DNA of 64,000 nucleotides, taken from Betaproteobacteria bacterium. Its GTDB lineage: Bacteria > Bdellovibrionota_B > Oligoflexia > Silvanigrellales > Silvanigrellaceae. Location of the stretch: the NCBI GenBank assembly GCA_016868315.1, contig VGHE01000003.1:1-64000 (forward strand), given 5' to 3'. This document shows, piece after piece, positions 60,832 through 64,000 of this stretch. Each line of letters starts with the position of its first letter. Positions within the stretch are counted from its first letter, which is position 1. Below the pieces are notes generated by a model. That model had not been told where the DNA came from. It ran no database searches and worked only from the letters and a program-made list of their open reading frames with translations. The translations under genes were made by a program, and so were the position numbers.

Positions 60832-61725
60832 CTAGCCACCGAGGCCAGTCAGACGCACGCTTGTTTCCCAGAGATTCTTCGCCATTTTTTCGTTGAAAGC
60901 GAGCTGCGACGGTTTTGCCTCGCGGCAGTTCTTGAAATAGGCGCCGTGTGTTTTTGCTCCCTCCAACTCCGCTGCGAGATAGAGCGAAGTGCGTGCGCCT
61001 TTTTCAGGAGTCAGAAAAAGTGGACGCGCTGCGTTGAACAGAACACCCAGGAAGCCCCAATCGTTTTGAGTTCCGAAGCCCGTGCGCACAACACCCGGAT
61101 GAAGGCAGTTGGTTGCTATTTCGGCGGGGTTGAGGCGCAACGCTAATTCTCGGGTAAAAAGGATATTTGCGAGTTTGCTGAGTCCATAAACGAACATGGG
61201 TTTGTAGTCCGAGTTCTCAAATTGCCAATCAATCGTCTCGCTGCGGATTTGTCTGTGAGCCTCTGATGCGACATTGACAATTCTTGAGGGCTGCTTGCAC
61301 TCGTGGGCGCCTTTTTTTAGCAGATCAAGGAAGAGATGACTCATGATGAAATAGTTGAGATGATTCGTAGCGAACGTGAGTTCCACACCATCTTCTGATG
61401 TCTTTCTTTCGCCGAAAATCGCACCGGCATTGTTCACCAACACATGAAGTTGACCATATTTTTCACGAATATCTGCCTGCAGGGTGTGCATTTCGCTCAT
61501 CTGGGTGAGGTCGGCTGTGAATAAACTCACAGATTTGCTGCCGGAGGCTTTTTTGATTTCAGAAACCGCAACTTCTCCCTTAGAACGGTCGCGACAGACA
61601 GCTAAAACTGATGCGCCACGGCGTGCCAACCCAAGCGCTGTTTCCTTTCCAATTCCAGAGTTTGCACCTGTCACTAGACAAATGCGTCCTTTTAATTGTT
61701 CTGAGGGTGTTTGATTTGCATTCAT
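60832..61725 (-). CDS. Short-chain dehydrogenase/reductase
   Basis: 297 residues from ATG 61725 (a TTG at 61734 is the other choice). NAD(P) motif TGANSGIGKETA, NNAGAIFG, catalytic Ser in NVASEAHRQ and the YGLSK Tyr/Lys, and PGVVRTGFG. The sequence resembles retinol-dehydrogenase-like SDRs (short C-terminal after FLTPEKGARTSLYLA). Substrate unknown. Confidence 0.92.
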   Translation of the reverse strand: MNANQTPSEQLKGRICLVTGANSGIGKETALGLARRGASVLAVCRDRSKGEVAVSEIKKASGSKSVSLFTADLTQMSEMHTLQADIREKYGQLHVLVNNAGAIFGERKTSEDGVELTFATNHLNYFIMSHLFLDLLKKGAHECKQPSRIVNVASEAHRQIRSETIDWQFENSDYKPMFVYGLSKLANILFTRELALRLNPAEIATNCLHPGVVRTGFGTQNDWGFLGVLFNAARPLFLTPEKGARTSLYLAAELEGAKTHGAYFKNCREAKPSQLAFNEKMAKNLWETSVRLTGLGG

Positions 61726-61867
61726 GTTCAGCAAGCCTTCCTCTGAAGCAGTGTGTGGGCGTCATTCCATGACTCACCCATGGCCGCTTGAATTTACCAG
61801 AAAGGCCACACTGTGTAGTCTGGGCAAACCAAAAAAATGTGATTTTTGACACCTTCGGGAGGTTAAC

Positions 61868-63115
61868 ATGCGGTTGCTGCACACTTCAGACTGGCATTTG
61901 GGTCAGGAGTTTTATCGGCACGATCGTGCGTTTGAGCATGCCCGGTTCCTGAGTTGGCTCAAAGCAACAATTCTGGAGCAGAAAGTCGATGTTTTACTCA
62001 TATCTGGCGATCTTTATGACACTTCCAACCCGCCGGCGAGCGCGCAGCGACTATTCTACAATTTTGTGCGGGAGGTTAAAGAGGTTGCCAAAGACCTAGT
62101 GATTGTTGCAGCGGCGGGGAACCACGATTCACCTGCTCGCTTTGAGATTCCTGCAGAGCTCTTTGAGTCGTTCAATGCGCACGTTGTCGGACGTGTTACA
62201 AGCACAGCAGAAGGTTTATCTGCGACCGAGAATTTTTTGATCCCGTTGCATCGCCCGGGCAGCTCTAAGCCTGCTGCGGTTTGTTTGGCTCTGCCTTACT
62301 TGCGCGCAGCAGATATCTATTGGCCAGGAGAGGCCATTTCCTATCCCGAGGCGGTGACCCGTGCCTACATGCAGGGAATTGCTCAGGCGCGAAAGATTTA
62401 TGGTGCGCATGTTCCACTGATCGCCCTGGGGCACATGCATGCCAGTGGTGGGCAGGTATCTGAGGAATCGGAGCGTAAGCTCGTGATTGGTGGGGAAGAG
62501 GCTGTTGCGCTCGGAGGAGTCGCCCCTGAATTTATCTATATTGCCCTGGGGCATTTGCATTTGGCGCAGGAGGTTGGTGGTCTAAATTTTGTCCGCTACA
62601 GTGGCAGTCCGCTCCCCATGTCCTTCTCTGAGATTAACTATCGCCATCAAGTTCTCTTGGTTGATCTTGAAGAATCAGGTGAAGCGAAAATTCAATCTCT
62701 GTTGGTGCCACGCAGCGTGGAAATGTTGCGCATCCCAATGAAGGCAGCGCCTCTCGATGATGTTGTGAAAGCGCTGCGTTCGTTGCAACTCCCTGAGTGT
62801 ACTTTGGAAGAGCGCCCGTTTCTCGAGGTGCATGTGCAAATTGAAGGCCCGACACCAGATATGCGAGCACGTATCGATGAAGCGCTTAAGGATGTTCCGG
62901 TACGGCTCGCGCGAATTGTACCCTCGCGCCTCGCTGGTTCTGTGGCGGATGCAGCAGAACCACAGCTCGTTGGGCTCGAAAATCTCCGTAGTATTGATCC
63001 CGTTGTCGTTTTCAAGAAAATTCACGAGCGTGACTATGGCACTGAACCTGCAGCGGAATTGACTCGGCTTTTTGCTGAGGTCACCCTCGAAGTGAGCGGA
63101 GGAGATGAGCAATGA
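61868..63115 (+). CDS. sbcD: Exonuclease SbcCD subunit D
   Basis: 415 residues. Metallophosphoesterase motifs: HTSDWHLGQEF, ISGDLYDTSNPP, AAAGNHDSPARF, and later GHMHASGG and GHLHLAQEV, ligands for two Mn ions. With SbcC it cuts hairpins and ends at stalled forks. Followed by the capping domain SGSPLPMSFSEINYRHQVLLVDLE. The stop overlaps the sbcC start by 4 bases. Confidence 0.96.
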   Translation: MRLLHTSDWHLGQEFYRHDRAFEHARFLSWLKATILEQKVDVLLISGDLYDTSNPPASAQRLFYNFVREVKEVAKDLVIVAAAGNHDSPARFEIPAELFESFNAHVVGRVTSTAEGLSATENFLIPLHRPGSSKPAAVCLALPYLRAADIYWPGEAISYPEAVTRAYMQGIAQARKIYGAHVPLIALGHMHASGGQVSEESERKLVIGGEEAVALGGVAPEFIYIALGHLHLAQEVGGLNFVRYSGSPLPMSFSEINYRHQVLLVDLEESGEAKIQSLLVPRSVEMLRIPMKAAPLDDVVKALRSLQLPECTLEERPFLEVHVQIEGPTPDMRARIDEALKDVPVRLARIVPSRLAGSVADAAEPQLVGLENLRSIDPVVVFKKIHERDYGTEPAAELTRLFAEVTLEVSGGDEQ

Positions 63116-64000
63116 AGATTCTTGCCATTCGTGGCCAAAATATTGCGTCATTGCAAGACCACTTCGAAATCGACTTTACCCGCGAACCGCTTGCCAGTGT
63201 TGGTTTGTTTGCCATCAGCGGACCAACGGGGGCTGGCAAAAGCACAATCCTCGATGCTGTTTGTCTTGCCCTCTATCATCAGACTCCCAGGCTGGCATCA
63301 GCTCCATCGACTCAAGTGCGGATACCCGATGGTCAAAAGGAGAGTCTGCTTGCAAACGATGTTCGCAATCTGCTGCGTCGCGGTGCCGGAGCAGGTTTTG
63401 TGGAGGTTGAATTCGTTGGGGTAGATCGGCAGCACTACCGAGCACGCTGGAGCATAAATCGTGCGCGCAAATCGCCCGATGGAGCGCTTCAGGAGCCAGG
63501 AGCATCGCTGCATCATGTGAATGAAGACCGCCTGCTGACTGCAGTACGTAAAGAAGTGCGCGAGCAGATTGTGCGCTTGGTGGGTTTGACCTTTAACGAG
63601 TTCACTCGTTCGGTTCTCCTCGCACAGAATGAATTCACAAGCTTTCTCAAAGCAAGCGACAACGAACGCGCCGAAATTCTTGAAAAGCTCACGGGCAATG
63701 AAATTTTTTCAAAAATTGGTAGCAGGGTTTTTCGGATCTGCGCAACCAAAAAGGCCGAGCGTGATCAGAAGCGTGGGCAAATTCAGAATGAAAAAGTTTT
63801 GGACGATGCAGCGCGTGAAACACTCATGCAGCAGGTGAATCAAGACACTGCTCTCGGAGCATCGCTCACGGATGTTGTTCAGGAAGTTCAGAGTCTGCTC
63901 GCAATGAGCGTTCATATGCATGACACGCAGCAGAATCTCGTGGTTCAACAGAGGCAGCTCGATGCGGCAACACTGCGTCTTGCTAGCCTGCAGGGTGTGG
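63112..64000 (+). CDS. sbcC: Exonuclease SbcCD subunit C, N-terminal part (cut by window edge)
   Basis: The first 296 residues are present and the gene runs past the right edge. GGAGGAGATGAGCA precedes the ATG. N-terminal half of the SMC-like ATPase: MKILAIRGQNIASL, Walker A SGPTGAGKSTILDAVCLALYH, the GAGAGFVEVEF strand and the Q-loop QNEFTSFLKASDNERAEILEKLTG, then the start of a coiled coil. SbcC drives ATP-dependent DNA scanning for the SbcD nuclease. Confidence 0.96.
   Translation, partial: MKILAIRGQNIASLQDHFEIDFTREPLASVGLFAISGPTGAGKSTILDAVCLALYHQTPRLASAPSTQVRIPDGQKESLLANDVRNLLRRGAGAGFVEVEFVGVDRQHYRARWSINRARKSPDGALQEPGASLHHVNEDRLLTAVRKEVREQIVRLVGLTFNEFTRSVLLAQNEFTSFLKASDNERAEILEKLTGNEIFSKIGSRVFRICATKKAERDQKRGQIQNEKVLDDAARETLMQQVNQDTALGASLTDVVQEVQSLLAMSVHMHDTQQNLVVQQRQLDAATLRLASLQGV

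Overview
The window (about 51% GC by eye) looks like chromosome of a Gram-negative bacterium of the Bdellovibrionota/Oligoflexia or a related deltaproteobacterial-type lineage. That placement is inferred. It rests on the many predicted lipoproteins and outer-membrane barrels, a trypsin-like secreted protease, a TIGR02147/DUF4423 regulator overlapping a lipoprotein gene, an orphan FlbD-like protein and an ImuA-ImuB-DnaE2 mutagenesis cassette. Genes are dense on both strands. Many pairs overlap by 4 bases (ATGA or TTGA). I saw no rRNA, tRNA, CRISPR array or insertion sequence.

Layout. 1-5.5 kb: a truncated Ser/Thr kinase, a barrel protein, DUF423 and GtrA membrane proteins, then a minus-strand operon thyA - folA (DHFR fused to a GNAT domain) - GtrB-like glycosyltransferase. 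5.5-17.4 kb: envelope genes (barrels, lipoproteins, serine protease), a TPM/LemA/TPM operon, an FKBP isomerase and a SohB protease. 17.6-23.0 kb: one lipoprotein of about 1805 residues with some 15 kelch-like repeats interrupted by three pseudopilin GspG-like modules. 23.0-29.6 kb: dnaE2, a very divergent imuB and an imuA-like gene, divergent from lexA; the space between carries two copies of a TGTATG direct-repeat motif. 29.6-33.7 kb: a secreted alpha/beta hydrolase divergent from an FbpABC ferric-iron transporter, with two Fur-box-like sites between.

33.8-40 kb: a DUF1400-like lipoprotein, a His-rich protein downstream of dprA-dusB, a Cys-rich small protein with a near-consensus promoter, a tail-anchored protein, and an MFS exporter coupled to a YceD/DUF177 protein. 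40-47.7 kb: yajQ, flbD-like, a secreted metalloprotease with a P-domain, a large periplasmic repeat protein, a clearly broken ABC-ATPase/adaptor remnant and a barrel. 47.8-51.1 kb: a TIGR02147 regulator, a lipoprotein with a G9 tract, a [2Fe-2S] ferredoxin and a sigma-54 activator. 51.2-64 kb: a 3D-domain lipoprotein, transketolase, an LptE-like lipoprotein, glutaredoxin, a phytase-like esterase, two divergent ceramidase-like genes whose start codons share CATATG, an HDAC-family deacetylase, a short-chain dehydrogenase and sbcD-sbcC (cut by the right edge).

Working together: thyA and folA regenerate folate during dTMP synthesis. LexA probably controls the imuA-imuB-dnaE2 mutasome. Fur probably controls iron import together with the secreted hydrolase. 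dprA-dusB, sbcCD and lexA/imu are DNA and RNA maintenance functions. Much of the rest is cell-envelope and secreted protein. The most unusual items are the kelch/pseudopilin mosaic protein, the DHFR-GNAT fusion, the direct-repeat motif overlapping the lexA start, the doubly broken ABC/adaptor fusion, the His-rich protein and the back-to-back ceramidase starts.
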